NCBI GenBank assembly: GCA_009746045.1
Contig: RPFO01000072.1
Span: forward strand, 590,105 to 654,104
Source: Mesostigma viride
Lineage: Eukaryota > Streptophyta > Mesostigmatophyceae > Mesostigmatales > Mesostigmataceae
Reading direction: 5' to 3'
DNA length: 64,000 nucleotides
Position 1 is the stretch's first letter, and every line of letters starts with the position of its first letter. Below the pieces are notes generated by a model. It was not told the origin of the DNA and did no database searches. It saw nothing but the letters and a program-made list of their open reading frames with translations. This document shows positions 33,886 through 43,991 of the stretch, piece by piece. The translations under genes and the position numbers were made by a program.

Positions 33886-35955
33886 ATGGAGGATCAAGAC
33901 ACCCAAACTGCTACCAGACAGCCTGACTACACCTCTCTTGTTTCAACAGTTGCCAAGAGCTGCAAGAAATTTGTTGGTGCAGCTGGTGATGATTACAGCA
34001 AGTGGGAGGAGTGGAAGAATTTGTTTTTGGCTGTTGTCAGTCTTTTCAGTTTGGATGCTGTCCTGCTGGGTACTGAGGAGAATGACAGGGCTGATAAGGC
34101 CCTGTGGGCAGCTTTGCTCACCTGTCTAACAGGTGAAGCTGCACGCCTAATGGCCACTGTGGCCAACAAAACTGGTAGCCAAGCATGGCAGTGTCTCATG
34201 GAGAACTATGAGCAAACCAGGCTAACCAAGAGTCACAGGTTTGAGCTGAGGAGCAAGCTGCACCGCCTACAGAAGCTTCCTAACGAGACCATGCAACAGC
34301 TCGTGAGGAGGGCGGAGCTTCTACGTGCTGACTACCAGGCTGCAGGGGGAGTCATCCAGGACCGTGATTTTGCTGCCATTCTACTGGGAGCACTGACAGA
34401 CGAGTACCGCCCTGCGCTGGTGTCTGTAAGGTTCAACGAGGAGGACCCACTACCTGTGGTGAAGAGGGCACTCATGGAGGCGGAGGATCTGCTCAAGGGG
34501 GGACGTGCTGTGGTGAAAAAGGAGAGTGCTGGCACTGGCCAGGCCTACCACACCAACAGCAAGGGGAACGGGGGGACCAAGAAATGCAGTCACTGTGGCC
34601 TGTCAAATCACAAGGACAAAGACTGCTGGAAGGAGCATCCTGAGAAGGCCCCACGCTGGTACCCCAACCAGCACAGGGGGGGCAAGGGCGGCAACCGAGG
34701 GAACCAGAGCAAGGGACGCAACGCACCTGCTGGATCCGCTGCCAACGCAACTCAGGAGGCGGCTGAACTGCCGCCTGGCTTCTGCATGGTCACCATCGCC
34801 GAGGAGTCGCCGTCGACGCCGCTGGAGGCTGCTGCTCTCACGCAGTATACGTGCGACAAACTCAACTGGGTGCTGGACTCGGCTGCGAGCAGCCACATGT
34901 CCCCGTGCCGTTCTGACTTCGTGTCACTTATCCCCCACAACAGGCAGATCGTCGGATCAGGCGGCGACCTGCAAGCTGCTGGAGTTGGCACAGTTTCTGT
35001 GCATTTGCCGGGGAGCGAGCTCCGACTGGATGGAGCCCTTCTGGTCCCCGAGCTGCCCGTTCGGGTGCTCTCTGTTGGAGCGCTCGTGAAGGCTGGCCAC
35101 AAGCTGGATTTCAACCAGGAAATCGCTGTGGTGGACAACAAGGCGCACAAGATGGAGCAGAGGGACAACGTCTACGTGTTACCTGCTCTCAACAAGAAGG
35201 CGGCGCTGGCGGCCACGACCGTGCGGCCGTTGGGGTCGCTGTGGAGCGCTGGCCTGCCAGTGGCGGCCATGTCCAAGACGCTGGGCTTTCTGCCTGGCTT
35301 TTCGCGGCCTTTGGGGCTGCAGGCTTCTTCCCGAGGCGCTTTGCTGCGCCCGGTGTCGTCGCCACTGTCGTGTGGCGGCAAGGGCGGTTTTTCCGCTGAC
35401 AAACCTGCAATTGTGCAGGATTTTGGCGTGGTGGGGACGGCAAGGAATGGGATCGGCTTAGTACCGGTCGTTGGGGCACACGGGGAGGACGGTTCCTGGA
35501 GTTCTGCGTCGGGCAGTACTACTTATAGCCCTCTCGTGCCAGATCAGGTGGACTCTGCTCCACCAGTTTCCCTGACCCCTCCAGCGGCGAGCTCACCTGG
35601 CTTGCCGTTGTCCATGGATGTCAACCTACGTGGCGTGCTGGGAGAGCTTCCCCAGCCTGGCATCGTTTGGCCTACTAGTGCCAACACGCAGACGTCACCA
35701 AGCCTGCTGCGTGACGGTTTCGCTCCCTGGCCAGAATCAAGTGGGGGTTTGGCGTGGCGCGTCTCGGGCGCCAGCATTTTGGATTTTGCTGCGGGGGGAA
35801 TTCCTGGTGAGGGGAGGCCACCAGATGCACCAAGTCCAAGCCCAGTCCTGGAGCCAAGTCCTGGAGCTGGAGTCGTCGGCTGCCACGTGTCCCTGTCAAT
35901 TTGGGACTGTGCTGAGCCAACAAGTTGCCGGCACAAGTGCTGCCTTGAGCACTAA
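33886..35955 (+). CDS. Gag-protease polyprotein of the inner copia element
   Basis: 689 residues from the ATG at 33886 (MEDQDTQTATRQPD). The N-terminal half is a copia-type Gag (KWEEWKNLFLAVVSLFSLDA; LPNETMQQLVRRAELLRADY; FAAILLGALTDEYR). A CX2CX4HX4C knuckle, CSHCGLSNHKDKDC, begins at residue 234, with a basic RGGKGGNRGN tail. The aspartic protease active loop WVLDSAASSHMSP has Asp at about residue 331, and copia-type GDLQAAGVGTVSVHL follows. After about residue 450 the protein becomes Pro/Ser/Gly-rich with no pre-integrase domain; this long tail (about 240 residues) is not seen in ordinary copia polyproteins. The ORF is intact, so the product may still be made. Confidence 0.88.
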   Translation: MEDQDTQTATRQPDYTSLVSTVAKSCKKFVGAAGDDYSKWEEWKNLFLAVVSLFSLDAVLLGTEENDRADKALWAALLTCLTGEAARLMATVANKTGSQAWQCLMENYEQTRLTKSHRFELRSKLHRLQKLPNETMQQLVRRAELLRADYQAAGGVIQDRDFAAILLGALTDEYRPALVSVRFNEEDPLPVVKRALMEAEDLLKGGRAVVKKESAGTGQAYHTNSKGNGGTKKCSHCGLSNHKDKDCWKEHPEKAPRWYPNQHRGGKGGNRGNQSKGRNAPAGSAANATQEAAELPPGFCMVTIAEESPSTPLEAAALTQYTCDKLNWVLDSAASSHMSPCRSDFVSLIPHNRQIVGSGGDLQAAGVGTVSVHLPGSELRLDGALLVPELPVRVLSVGALVKAGHKLDFNQEIAVVDNKAHKMEQRDNVYVLPALNKKAALAATTVRPLGSLWSAGLPVAAMSKTLGFLPGFSRPLGLQASSRGALLRPVSSPLSCGGKGGFSADKPAIVQDFGVVGTARNGIGLVPVVGAHGEDGSWSSASGSTTYSPLVPDQVDSAPPVSLTPPAASSPGLPLSMDVNLRGVLGELPQPGIVWPTSANTQTSPSLLRDGFAPWPESSGGLAWRVSGASILDFAAGGIPGEGRPPDAPSPSPVLEPSPGAGVVGCHVSLSIWDCAEPTSCRHKCCLEH

Positions 35956-37292
35956 GGCGGTCGGTGCGGGAGCCCTGCTTCCGCTATTTTCATGGCGATT
36001 TTTGGGGATGCGCTATGGTCACGTTCGTTGGGAATTTGATAGCTAGCTTAACTAACCCCTTATGATCTCAAGTCGCCACTGTTTTTCGTTCGTGAAAAAT
36101 TGCTTTAGACACGAATATTTTGTGGTCTATTGTGCTGTTAGGTGCGGGGTCCTTCCGGCCTTATGCATCTCGCATAGTCTTGTTTTGTTTCTGCTAGACT
36201 TTTTCATAGCGCTTCGTCGGGATGCGTTATTTGAGTTCTAGACCACCTGTGTTCATCGTCCCCATGACGTTCTTCTACCAGCAATGGTATGTTTTCCAAG
36301 TTCTTTGTAATCTTGGTACGTTTGGCTAGCGCCGGTTTGCTGGCCATGTCTCCGTTCTTGCTGACCCTTTTTGTGGTCAATCTGCACGTTCATTTCATGT
36401 CGTGTGTGTTGCCCATTCTTAGGGCATACTTTCTCGTTGCATGCTAGGTTTGTTCATGCAGTTTGCGGTTGTGTCTTTTGTACATAGCCTGCGTTTGTGC
36501 TCCTGACTTTGTCGTCGCTTCATGTCCCGTTTTTAGTCGCTTTCAACTATCGTTGGTTAATCAGAGCTGTCTTTTCAGTTCGTTCATGTTGGCTAATGCT
36601 AAGATCCATGACTATGTCGGTTTATGTTAGTTACCTGTGTGATTAAGGTGTGTCAGGACTACGTGTTCTGCTCCTTGTTCACCGTTGGTGCTCTGCCGTA
36701 GGTCGGATGCTTTATGTCGTTAATCACATGTTTTATGCGTTAATCATACATCATGTCCCCTGCATTGTCTAAGAGTTTGCCTGTGTTAGAGCATTTTGTG
36801 TGCTTCTTCATGTTTTCAGGCGACGCTAGAGTGAGGGGGGTGTGATCCAAAGCGCATCTTCCCAACGAAGTTTTTGACTTGGCAACACATGCTAGTTGCT
36901 GGGCGATGCGGCAATCTTTCCTGCTGCTTTCGTTGGACACTCGGCGCGTCACCGGTCCGGAGTTCCAGTTTCCAGTTTCCGTGGAGATCGTTTTTTGACT
37001 ACTTTGACCACGGTGTTTGCTAGCGAGGGGGGTGGATGTTTTTCGCCCACTTACCCGTGATCAGTTAGTGTTTGATCCTTACCACTGGCCTGGGTTGCAT
37101 CCCATTTTTGGTTTGGTGCCATGTGGGTAAGGGGGGTGTCAAGGTTGTACCCAAATGTCACCTTGATAGTGAGTACTGAATTTAATTCTAGAGTCCTATG
37201 TTTGGTCAAGGCTTGACTGGCTGAGAGCTTTTCCTCTAAGTGTTATACTTGACAGGATAGCACTAGAGCAAGGTCATGTGTTGTAAGGGGGG
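35956..37292. other. non-coding 3' internal region of the inner element
   Basis: 1.3 kb of T/G-rich sequence with no ORF over 70 codons on the sense strand. This is where integrase, RT and RNase H would lie. It ends in a polypurine tract, TAAGGGGGG, just before the 3' LTR. A second, identical tract followed by TGTCAAGG lies about 157 bp upstream (about 37127-37143). Confidence 0.8.
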
Positions 37293-38037
37293 TGTCAAGG
37301 ACATGGTCCTTGTATTTGTACCCACCTGACCTGGCTAGATAGATAGAGGCTCTTGTACAGGAGCCACTGTTTTTTATCCCGTTGGATTTGGCCTACAAAT
37401 GAGAAAGTTGTGGCCAGTTTTAGTAATCGGGGATTAGTACCTATGCCAAGTGGATCCTTATAGGCAGCTGACAAATCTGTCTATGTCAGCTGACCTATGA
37501 CATGTCAGATGAGAATCTATGACAGGACAGTTGACTGATTGACATGTACACTGTGCATGTCAGATGTGGCGCTGATATGTTCACGCCAGATTTACTTCAT
37601 CATCATCAGATCACACACAGAGAGATCTTTTATTAAATAGTTAGATTACTGTGCAGCAGTTACAAGTTAAGACTGTACATCAGTTACAAGATAAGGCTGT
37701 ACAGCAGTTACAAGATAAGATTTATTCTTGTCTAGATCTGATTGGTAGCCTGTACACTGACCTAACCTGATTGGTGGCCTGAGTATTACATGAGAATATT
37801 CCTAGGCACATTCCTAGCCAGCCAATCAGGTCATTCCAGTTTTCTGCCTGTGTTTTTTCCTCGAGTTAATAAAACAACTGAGGAGCCTTGCCAAAGGTAC
37901 TCCTCACTATCATTCTGCCTCAAACTGAGTCTCTGTCTCTTTGCTTCCATCCTCCATAGCCTGTACCTGCAAGGACAGGCACATTTGGGTTCCAATCACA
38001 AGCATTGTAGAAGGCAAACCCATTAGTTCTTTCAACA
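37293..38037 (+). repeat. 3' LTR of the inner element
   Basis: 745 bp, same termini and internal repeats as the 5' LTR. It is followed by TSD TGGAT and then the outer pol frame. Confidence 0.95.
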
Positions 38038-38042
38038 TGGAT

Positions 38043-39268
38043 CTCCAAGAAGTGCGTGGAACCTGTCAATGACCTGCCTCCTGCACGACGTCTACTCAAG
38101 CTCAAGTTTGTTATCAAGATGAAGGAGGTGGACGGGGTCAAGGTACCACATGTCAGGCCAGTGCTGAACGAGTTCAAGGGTACTGGTGAGTGCACTGCTG
38201 AGGAGTTGTATACCCCTGGCATGTTGCATGACACTTGGAGGCTGCTGCTGTGTGTATTTCTAGGCCTTCTCAACAAGGGCTTGGACTATGGCTCGGTGGT
38301 GGTAGACTTCAAGAGGGCATTTCTGGAGGGGGATGCAGATGTGGCACAGGAAAAGTGGGAGGGCAAGACGCCTTTCTATGTTAGGGTGCCTGCTGTATGG
38401 AAAAGGGACATCCACACGGAGTTCCTTAAAATCCTCAAGGGCCTGGAGGGCCTGAGGTCAAGTCCAATAATCTGGAGGGAGACTCTCAACCGTTTCCTGA
38501 AGGAACATTGCAACTTGAAGGTCTCTCCTGTAGACCCCTGTCTGTTTCTGGGGCAATGGGAAGGCCTGCCAGTGTATGCTTCGCTGCACGGGGATGACCT
38601 ACATCTGATAGCTCCCACGTCGTGGCTTAAGGAGCTGATCTCCATCATTAAGTCCAAGTTTCCTCTGGGTAGGGAGCAATGGCAGGTGGAGAATGAGCCT
38701 CTGCTGTTTGTGGGCATGGAGGCCACACTGGTGAAGAAGGGGGGAGAATGGCGTATGCTGCTGGTGGGGGGCAATGATTATCAAGAGACCCTCATTAGCA
38801 AGCTTCCTCCAACCATCACACAGGCACTGTGTCCCATGGTGAGGGGCATGGTTGCTTGGGTGGCAGGCATTTCCAGGCCAGACCTTATGGTCATAGCCAG
38901 GTTGCCTGATGACATGCTGGTGGAGCTAGGGTCTGCCAAGGTGGCTGATCAGGTCAGGGCTTCATCTGGCATTCTGCTGTCTGCAGTGGATTTATCACAA
39001 CCCATTTGCATGGAGCTGTATGTGGATAGCTCAATGGACAGCAGGCAGGTCTCCAAGGTCAGGGGCAGGGCTGCAGGGCTCTTTGTGCTCAGACAGGAAG
39101 GCCTGGGGAGTTTGGTGAGCTGGTTTAGTCGCCTGCACAAACGGGTGGCTGTCAGCAGTGATGTGGCAGAATGCAGGGCTATTTGTGAAGGCATTCACAC
39201 AAGCCTTTATCTGAAGGAGTTGCTTCATCAGATGACTTCTAACACTCCTTGGCCACTTCAGGTTACCC
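38043..39268 (+). CDS. reverse transcriptase and RNase H (outer pol, middle part)
   Basis: It continues the frame cut at 33049: SKKCVEPVNDLPPARRLLKL, then LKFVIKMKEVDGVKVPHVR. The RT motif VVDFKRAFLEGD (about 38302-38337) corresponds to the copia 'D-K-AFL-G' motif. The catalytic box is SLHGDDLHL (about 38581-38607), with HGDD in place of the usual YVDD. SSPIIWRETLNRFL and a thumb region follow. RNase H begins MELYVDSSMDS (about 39010), then VAECRAICEGIHTSLYLKEL (about 39165). The reading leaves RNase H near 39266 (WPLQV), and the rest lies at 46.54 kb. The stop at 39286-39288 belongs to the inserted block. Confidence 0.85.
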
Positions 39269-39349
39269 CATTTAGGAGGCGCCTCTAACCCGTCAATTGT
39301 TGGGATAACTATATCGTGGGACCCTGCCAGGGACCCTGGCGTAGTAGCC

Positions 39350-39790
39350 GCCAATGGGAGGCTGCCACGTGGCACCCTGAGATTCCCATGGGACTATCTG
39401 ACCAATCAGCGACTGCCACGTGGCACCAGGGACCCCTGGGACCCTGGCCACCCATGGGACCTCCCTGTCCAATGGGACGCTGCCACGTGGCACCCATGGG
39501 ACTCCCTGTCCAATCGGTAACTGCCACGTGGCACCAGGGACCCTGAATCTCCGTGGGACCCTGTACTCCCACGATACTCCCTGTCCAATCGGAGCTCGCC
39601 ACGTGGCACCCAGGGACCCTGGCGTCCCATGATACACCCTGTCCAATGGATCCTGCCACGTGGCACCCATGGGGGTCCCTGGAGTCCCATGGGACACCCT
39701 GTCGAGTGGATGGCTGCCACGTGGCACCGTGTGAATCTGGAATCCCACGAGACTGGGCTGACCAATCGGGTCATGCCACGTGGCAGACAA
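39350..39790. repeat. array of TGCCACGTGGCA palindromes (about eight, spaced about 55-65 bp)
   Basis: Units share GCCACGTGGCACC followed by AGGGACCCTGG or CATGGG. Each holds the 12-bp palindrome with a CACGTG (G-box) core. The array lies downstream of the minus-strand F-box gene, at the left edge of the inserted block. Confidence 0.85.
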
Positions 39791-40028
39791 GTCACGTGAC
39801 AGGCGCGGGTGGCGGGAAATCCCTATTGTTCGTGGGAATCTGGTACCCCTATAGCTCCATTAGCTATTTATAGTATGCGGTTTAGATTTTTTTTTAAGTG
39901 GGGCTCATTGTGGGACTCATTGTGAGACAAATTTCAATAGGAATCGGTCTTATTAAAAGTTATATAAGACAGTCCATGGGATATAGCCTTTTCCAATAGG
40001 CTATATCAGTTGATCCCTATTTGCCTGT

Positions 40029-40700
40029 TTAAGGCATCACCCGGTTATACGATGGATGGGTGAAGATACGACCGATCATCCGGTGCTTGTACTCATCGAA
40101 AATGTCGCTGAGAAGGTCGGCCAAACCCGTTGGCACGCCCCCGTTGGCCTCCGTGTCGTCAGCCACCAATCCCGCGCACAGAACAGTGACCAACTCATCA
40201 ACGCGACGCTCCATCACATTCTCGCGATCCACATCAGGAATGGACGCAAAATAGGCGTCCCTCGCCGCCTTAGTGTGGGGGCCAACGGGGACCTTGACAG
40301 TTCGGTTGAGCACCTCCACAAAATCAGTGTACGCGTGATCCATCTGCTCCAAACGATCAGCGCGGGTAGTGTACAAGTACCCCTCCGCCTCACGCAAGCG
40401 GGGCACAGACACCTTGTCATAAATGGCCCTCAGCTGATCAGGCGTCATCTCATACAGGCGGCGGGGTGTCACCTTCTTTATATCGACGAACCACCAATAG
40501 GGGTTGGCATCGCGGAACTCCAGTTCCTCGTCAATCAAATTGCGCACAGCGCGAACCTTTGCCTCCATTATCGCCAGCACGGCCTCCCATTCCTTGTGAG
40601 AGGCCTTGTTCACACCACGCAAGTAGGGCCAGCTGAGCTCTGCCAAAACAAACAAAATTTCGCTTGGCAGATCCTCGAAAGTAGCACCAGCATGGGCCAT
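40029..40700 (-). CDS. F-box-like protein (cargo gene 1)
   Basis: 223 residues starting MAHAGATFEDLPSEILFVLA. The N-terminus reads as an F-box-like helix set (LPSEILFVLAELSW ... VNKASHKEWEAV), the region that would bind SKP1 in an SCF ubiquitin ligase (family inference). The C-terminal part is helical and not recognised (WWFVDIKKVTPRRLYEMTPD; IPDVDRENVMERRVDELVTV). No Kelch, WD or LRR repeat is visible. It is a paralogue of the gene at 43357-43991: LPSEIL/LPAEIV, ELSWP/ELAWP and IPDVD/IPQVD align in order. The open frame extends upstream to 40784, but 40700 was chosen because the paralogue starts at the same place. The upstream DNA holds two copies of CGTCCCACGATA with GCGTCGCGCCGGCGCGGCG. 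Confidence 0.6.
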   Translation of the reverse strand: MAHAGATFEDLPSEILFVLAELSWPYLRGVNKASHKEWEAVLAIMEAKVRAVRNLIDEELEFRDANPYWWFVDIKKVTPRRLYEMTPDQLRAIYDKVSVPRLREAEGYLYTTRADRLEQMDHAYTDFVEVLNRTVKVPVGPHTKAARDAYFASIPDVDRENVMERRVDELVTVLCAGLVADDTEANGGVPTGLADLLSDIFDEYKHRMIGRIFTHPSYNRVMP

Positions 40701-40817
40701 TGTGTATTTTACAGCTGTAAGGATGGCTGTCTGCGTGTGGATGACTGTGTGCCTGGCAGTGTCGGAGGCGAGACCTACCCCCAAACGCCCGTGACTCCGC
40801 TTTTATACCCTCTCGGC

Positions 40818-40915
40818 CACGGCGTCCCACGATAGTGCCGTGCAAGCGTCGCGCCGGCGCGGCGTCCCACGATAATACCGTTGGAGCGTCGCGCCGGCGC
40901 GGCGCCGGCATGGGA
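40818..40915. promoter_or_regulatory. duplicated CGTCCCACGATA / GCGTCGCGCCGGCGCGGCG motif upstream of cargo gene 1
   Basis: Two tandem copies of about 46 bp lie 120-215 bp upstream of the F-box start. CCCACGATA also appears in the 39.5-39.7 kb array and at 46.45 kb, so it may be a family motif of the block. A promoter role is inference. Confidence 0.4.
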
Positions 40916-40949
40916 TACCATGCCACGTGGCCCAGCCATAGGCTCCCAC

Positions 40950-41554
40950 GAAAAGTTCGTGCTATGTGGATAGCCCGAACTTTTGGGGATAGCCCGAACT
41001 TTTCGAAACCTTGCTAGGGAAAAGTAAAAGTTTCCAGTGGGGATCCCAGCCATTTTGAAAAGTTCGGGCTATGGTTCGGGCTATCGATTTATAGCCCGAA
41101 CCGCCCCTTTTTCCCTCTGGGCGGTGTGTTGCTATGGGTGGATGCTACTCTTTCTTTTACTCTGTTTCCCAACACATAAAATTTTATGTGTTAGCAATTG
41201 TCATCTATAAATAATCATAGCTAATACCCCTATATTTTATGTGTTAGCAATCCTATCTGTATATACAGGAAATACCCCTATATTTTATGTGTTAGCAATC
41301 TAAGGAAGAAACACACACACATACACTGCACACTGTCCAAATAACCAAGTCCCTACCCCATGTACAATGCATGACACCACCGTCCAAGGGGCAAAAGGGT
41401 CCGGTTCGGGCTATAAACTGATAGCCCGAACCATAGCCCGAACTTTTCAAATGGCTGGGATCCTCACTGGAAACTTTTACTTTTCCCTAGCAAGGTTTCC
41501 AAAAGTTCGGGCTATCCCCAAAAGTTCGGGCTATCCGCATAGCCCGAACTTTTC
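40950..41554. mobile_element. MITE-like foldback element with inverted arms of about 152 bp
   Basis: The left arm 40950-41102 and right arm 41403-41554 are near-perfect inverted copies (CGAAAAGTTCG[T/G]GCTAT outermost). Each arm contains about five GTTCGGGCTAT/ATAGCCCGAAC units in both orientations. The 300-bp loop has three TATTTTATGTGTTAGCAAT repeats. It is non-coding and lies between the two minus-strand cargo genes. No clear TSD was found. Confidence 0.8.
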
Positions 41555-41701
41555 GCAAACAAGTCAAGTCCTACGCCTAGTGCATGAGTGTTGGATTTGC
41601 ATGCAAAGAGTCTTATTCATTACAAAATAGAATACCACAAGTCCCTATCAACAGTAGCCTCCATAGGCTTGCATGGGCCAATGAAGTGCCCAGATGACAC
41701 C

Positions 41702-42688
41702 CTACGCGAAGAAATAGGGCTTGTTGGACCCCACAACATCGTACAGAAGGAAGCCCCCGGCCTCTGCATTACGCTTGAGACGGTTGTTGGGGCGGCTAAA
41801 GCCCGGGAAAGCGACAGCCTCAGAAACGAGGCTGCAGAACTTGGCGCACTCGTAGCAGACCAAGTCAACGTCAAAAGAACGAGGCCTTGGAGCCACATAC
41901 AGGTTCTGCACGTTGATGTCGATGCGCTTCATGCACTTCTGGCACTGCCTGCGAGGCCAGTAAAACTTGTCACTGGAGGGGCCGTTGTGCGTGTTGTCAT
42001 GGGCGCGCTCTGCCATCTTGTGGAGTTCCTCGTTGTACTGGAACACCTCATCGATATGGCCCTTGTACTCCCAATACTGCATGCCGCGAGACATGGCCTT
42101 GCTGATGACCACGTTGTTGTCGACATACTGGGCCAGGAACTCGTTGCGGCAGATCCCACAAACGACGTCGCCAACCACGAGCTTGGCAACACGGAAATGG
42201 GAAGTAGTCTCCAGCATCTGAGGGGTGACCTCCTTCACCACTTCGTGCGCGTGGAGAGCAGGCTTCTTGCACACAGCGCACATGCACTTGGACAGAGGGT
42301 AGCCGGTGGGAGGAGGTGGGAGACGCTTGGGCTCATATTCGTACTTGTAAATCTGCAAGCCCGTGTCAAAATTCTTGACAGTCTCCTGCACCTGCTCCGT
42401 GGGAGGAGAGGGACCTAGTGCATCCACCTTGTCGCTCAGTTCATCCAGAGCGCACCCCCGGCACTGCATCTCCCCGTTCTCCTTCTTGCACACTGCCCTC
42501 TCCGGCACCTTTTTGCAGGTGACGCAATGCACCAGAGGAAACTTGGAATCGCCACTACCATTTGGCCACACATGGCCTGTGAGGCCAAATGTCAGAGTCC
42601 TTAAACCGAGGGGCGAATAGCCCAGGGAGAGGAGCAGGCACGTACACAGGCTCAGGCACTGGCGCAGCAGGCACTGGCACTGGCACAA
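41702..42688 (-). CDS. Cys-pair zinc-binding protein (cargo gene 2), 5' end uncertain
   Basis: Six Cys-X2-Cys pairs: HCVTCKKV, QCRGCAL, MCAVCKKPALHAHE, VCGICRNEF, RQCQKCMKRI and VCYECAKFC. These imply three zinc sites, possibly a RING or LIM-like arrangement. The C-terminus is SRPNNRLKRNAEAGGFLLYD. The last 280 residues are solid. The first part of this frame (MCQCQCLLRQ...) reads through a Pro-Val repeat in the wrong frame. The true N-terminus is probably the PVPAPVPVPVPAAP-type sequence in the neighbouring frame (42797 to 42555) joined by a short intron or a frameshift near 42560-42600. The region after the stop (41582-41628) is homologous, inverted, to the 3' end of cargo gene 4. Function unknown. 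Confidence 0.6.
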   Translation of the reverse strand: MCQCQCLLRQCLSLCTCLLLSLGYSPLGLRTLTFGLTGHVWPNGSGDSKFPLVHCVTCKKVPERAVCKKENGEMQCRGCALDELSDKVDALGPSPPTEQVQETVKNFDTGLQIYKYEYEPKRLPPPPTGYPLSKCMCAVCKKPALHAHEVVKEVTPQMLETTSHFRVAKLVVGDVVCGICRNEFLAQYVDNNVVISKAMSRGMQYWEYKGHIDEVFQYNEELHKMAERAHDNTHNGPSSDKFYWPRRQCQKCMKRIDINVQNLYVAPRPRSFDVDLVCYECAKFCSLVSEAVAFPGFSRPNNRLKRNAEAGGFLLYDVVGSNKPYFFA

Positions 42689-42745
42689 TCACAGGCACTG
42701 GCGCTGGCACAGGCGCAGGCACTGGCACAAGCGCAGGAGCTATGG
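42645..42745. repeat. GGCACTGGC / GGCACAGGC 6-12-bp repeat
   Basis: Interrupted hexamer repeats encode (Pro-Val/Pro-Ala)n on the minus strand in one frame, supporting a proline-rich N-terminus for cargo gene 2. Confidence 0.7.
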
Positions 42746-43356
42746 CGGAACAACCAGTCCTAGTTTTGTGCAGCGAGGATATGGCAATCCATAGCATCTG
42801 GGAGAACCAAGCCCATGCAAGGCCCTAGTCGTGCCCTAGTCTGAGGCCCGAACAATGGCCCAGCTGCTGCATCAACGGGAAACATGGCGGTCTGCTGTTG
42901 TTTTCTGCGCTGGCTATGGCTGTTCTGTGGTGTGATGGTGCATTTGGTAGGCCTGCACGACCTTTGTACCTGTGGAAACTGGCCCTCCCACGAGATCTTC
43001 ATCGGACGGCTGGGATCGATCCTCTAGAAGGTTCCATGGCGCGGCGCGGCGCGGCGCGGTAGTGACGTGGCGGAATGCCGTGCCACGGTACTCGGACCAG
43101 TATCCATGATACTGGTCCGGCCGTACCGGCGCCGCGCCGTATCCGAGATACGCCGTACTATCATGGGAGATCCGAATTGCCGTGGACCGTCCGATCTCCG
43201 CCATGTGGCAGCGTCCCGTGGGAGATCGTCGGTCCACGGAATATTCCGCGAAGATGCCGTGGGGCGGGGTACAAAGGTCCGACACCACATCAAAGTGGGC
43301 ACTTCTCGCCTGCTCCAGCATCCCAACAGCACTAGCACCACTACCACAAAGAAGAC

Positions 43357-43991
43357 ATGGCCGCTGCCACTTTTAACAGCCTGCCAGCTGAGATTGTGCA
43401 CGAAATCGTGGAGTTGGCATGGCCCCACGGGTGTGGTGTCAGCAAGGAGCTGCAAGTGCCGTGGGACGCTGTCAAAGCTAAGACAGAGCAGCGAAGGATG
43501 CAGCTGTTGGATGCTATTGCCACTGAGCTTGAGGGGCGCTTCCTCTCTAAGCGCAGGCAGCCAGGGCCGTTTTGCCACTATACAGGATGGGCCCTGCGCA
43601 ACTTTGCCATCGCCATCGCCAAGGCGGTGTGCAGTCCCTTTCCACTTTTGAGAAGAGGATGGACGCCTGCAAGTATGGCGATAGGCGTATGGAGGTGGCA
43701 ACTCTGGCCATCGACCTAGAGGTTAAGCTGTCTGACCGCGTTTGCGCGATTCCCCGCCTGTGGGATGTGATGAAGGAGTATGTTGAATCCATTCCTCAGG
43801 TGGATAAGGATAAGACCGCAGAGGAGCATTGCCGTGTGCTCGTGGACCTCGTGAAGGCCGAGTACGACGCCTATCTGCCTGTCAACTTTTCCCCCGCTGT
43901 CTGCGAGAGGGAACTGAGGGTCATGAATGCCACCTGCGACAAGATGTACGACAAGTTCTGTCGCCGCCTGGCCCTGGAGGGGGTTCACTAA
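43357..43991 (+). CDS. F-box-like protein (cargo gene 3), one frameshift
   Basis: It starts MAAATFNSLPAEIVHEIVEL, an F-box-like N-terminus paralogous to cargo gene 1. The frame shifts by one base near 43625-43640, where IAIAKAV passes to SLSTFEKRMDACKYGDRRME. It continues to CRRLALEGVH and TAA at 43989-43991. The C-terminal half has IPQVDKDKTAEEHCRVLVDL. The upstream 350 bp, shared divergently with cargo gene 2, contain (GGCGC)n and CACGGAATATTCCG-type palindromes. The shift may be a sequencing error or real decay. The total would be about 211 residues, close to the 223 of its paralogue. Confidence 0.6.

Larger units (their letters stand above)
33050..38037 (+). mobile_element. inner non-autonomous copia-type element carrying only Gag-protease
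   Basis: The 745-bp LTRs (TGTCAAGG...TTTCAACA) are almost identical, flanked by the 5-bp TSD TGGAT. A primer-binding site and a polypurine tract are present. The single ORF carries Gag, a zinc knuckle and protease. No integrase, RT or RNase H is present in 35956-37292. The structure matches the TR-GAG/non-autonomous class, mobilised in trans. It lies in the same orientation as its host element. Confidence 0.9.

Noticed and set aside
40056..40835. 259-codon plus-strand ORF opposite the F-box-like gene
   Set aside because: It is a shadow of the minus-strand frame, which has a paralogue at 43357. The plus reading has none.
41588..42418. 276-codon plus-strand ORF opposite cargo gene 2
   Set aside because: It is the antisense of the Cys-pair protein. 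Its composition follows the complementary codons and it has no domain.
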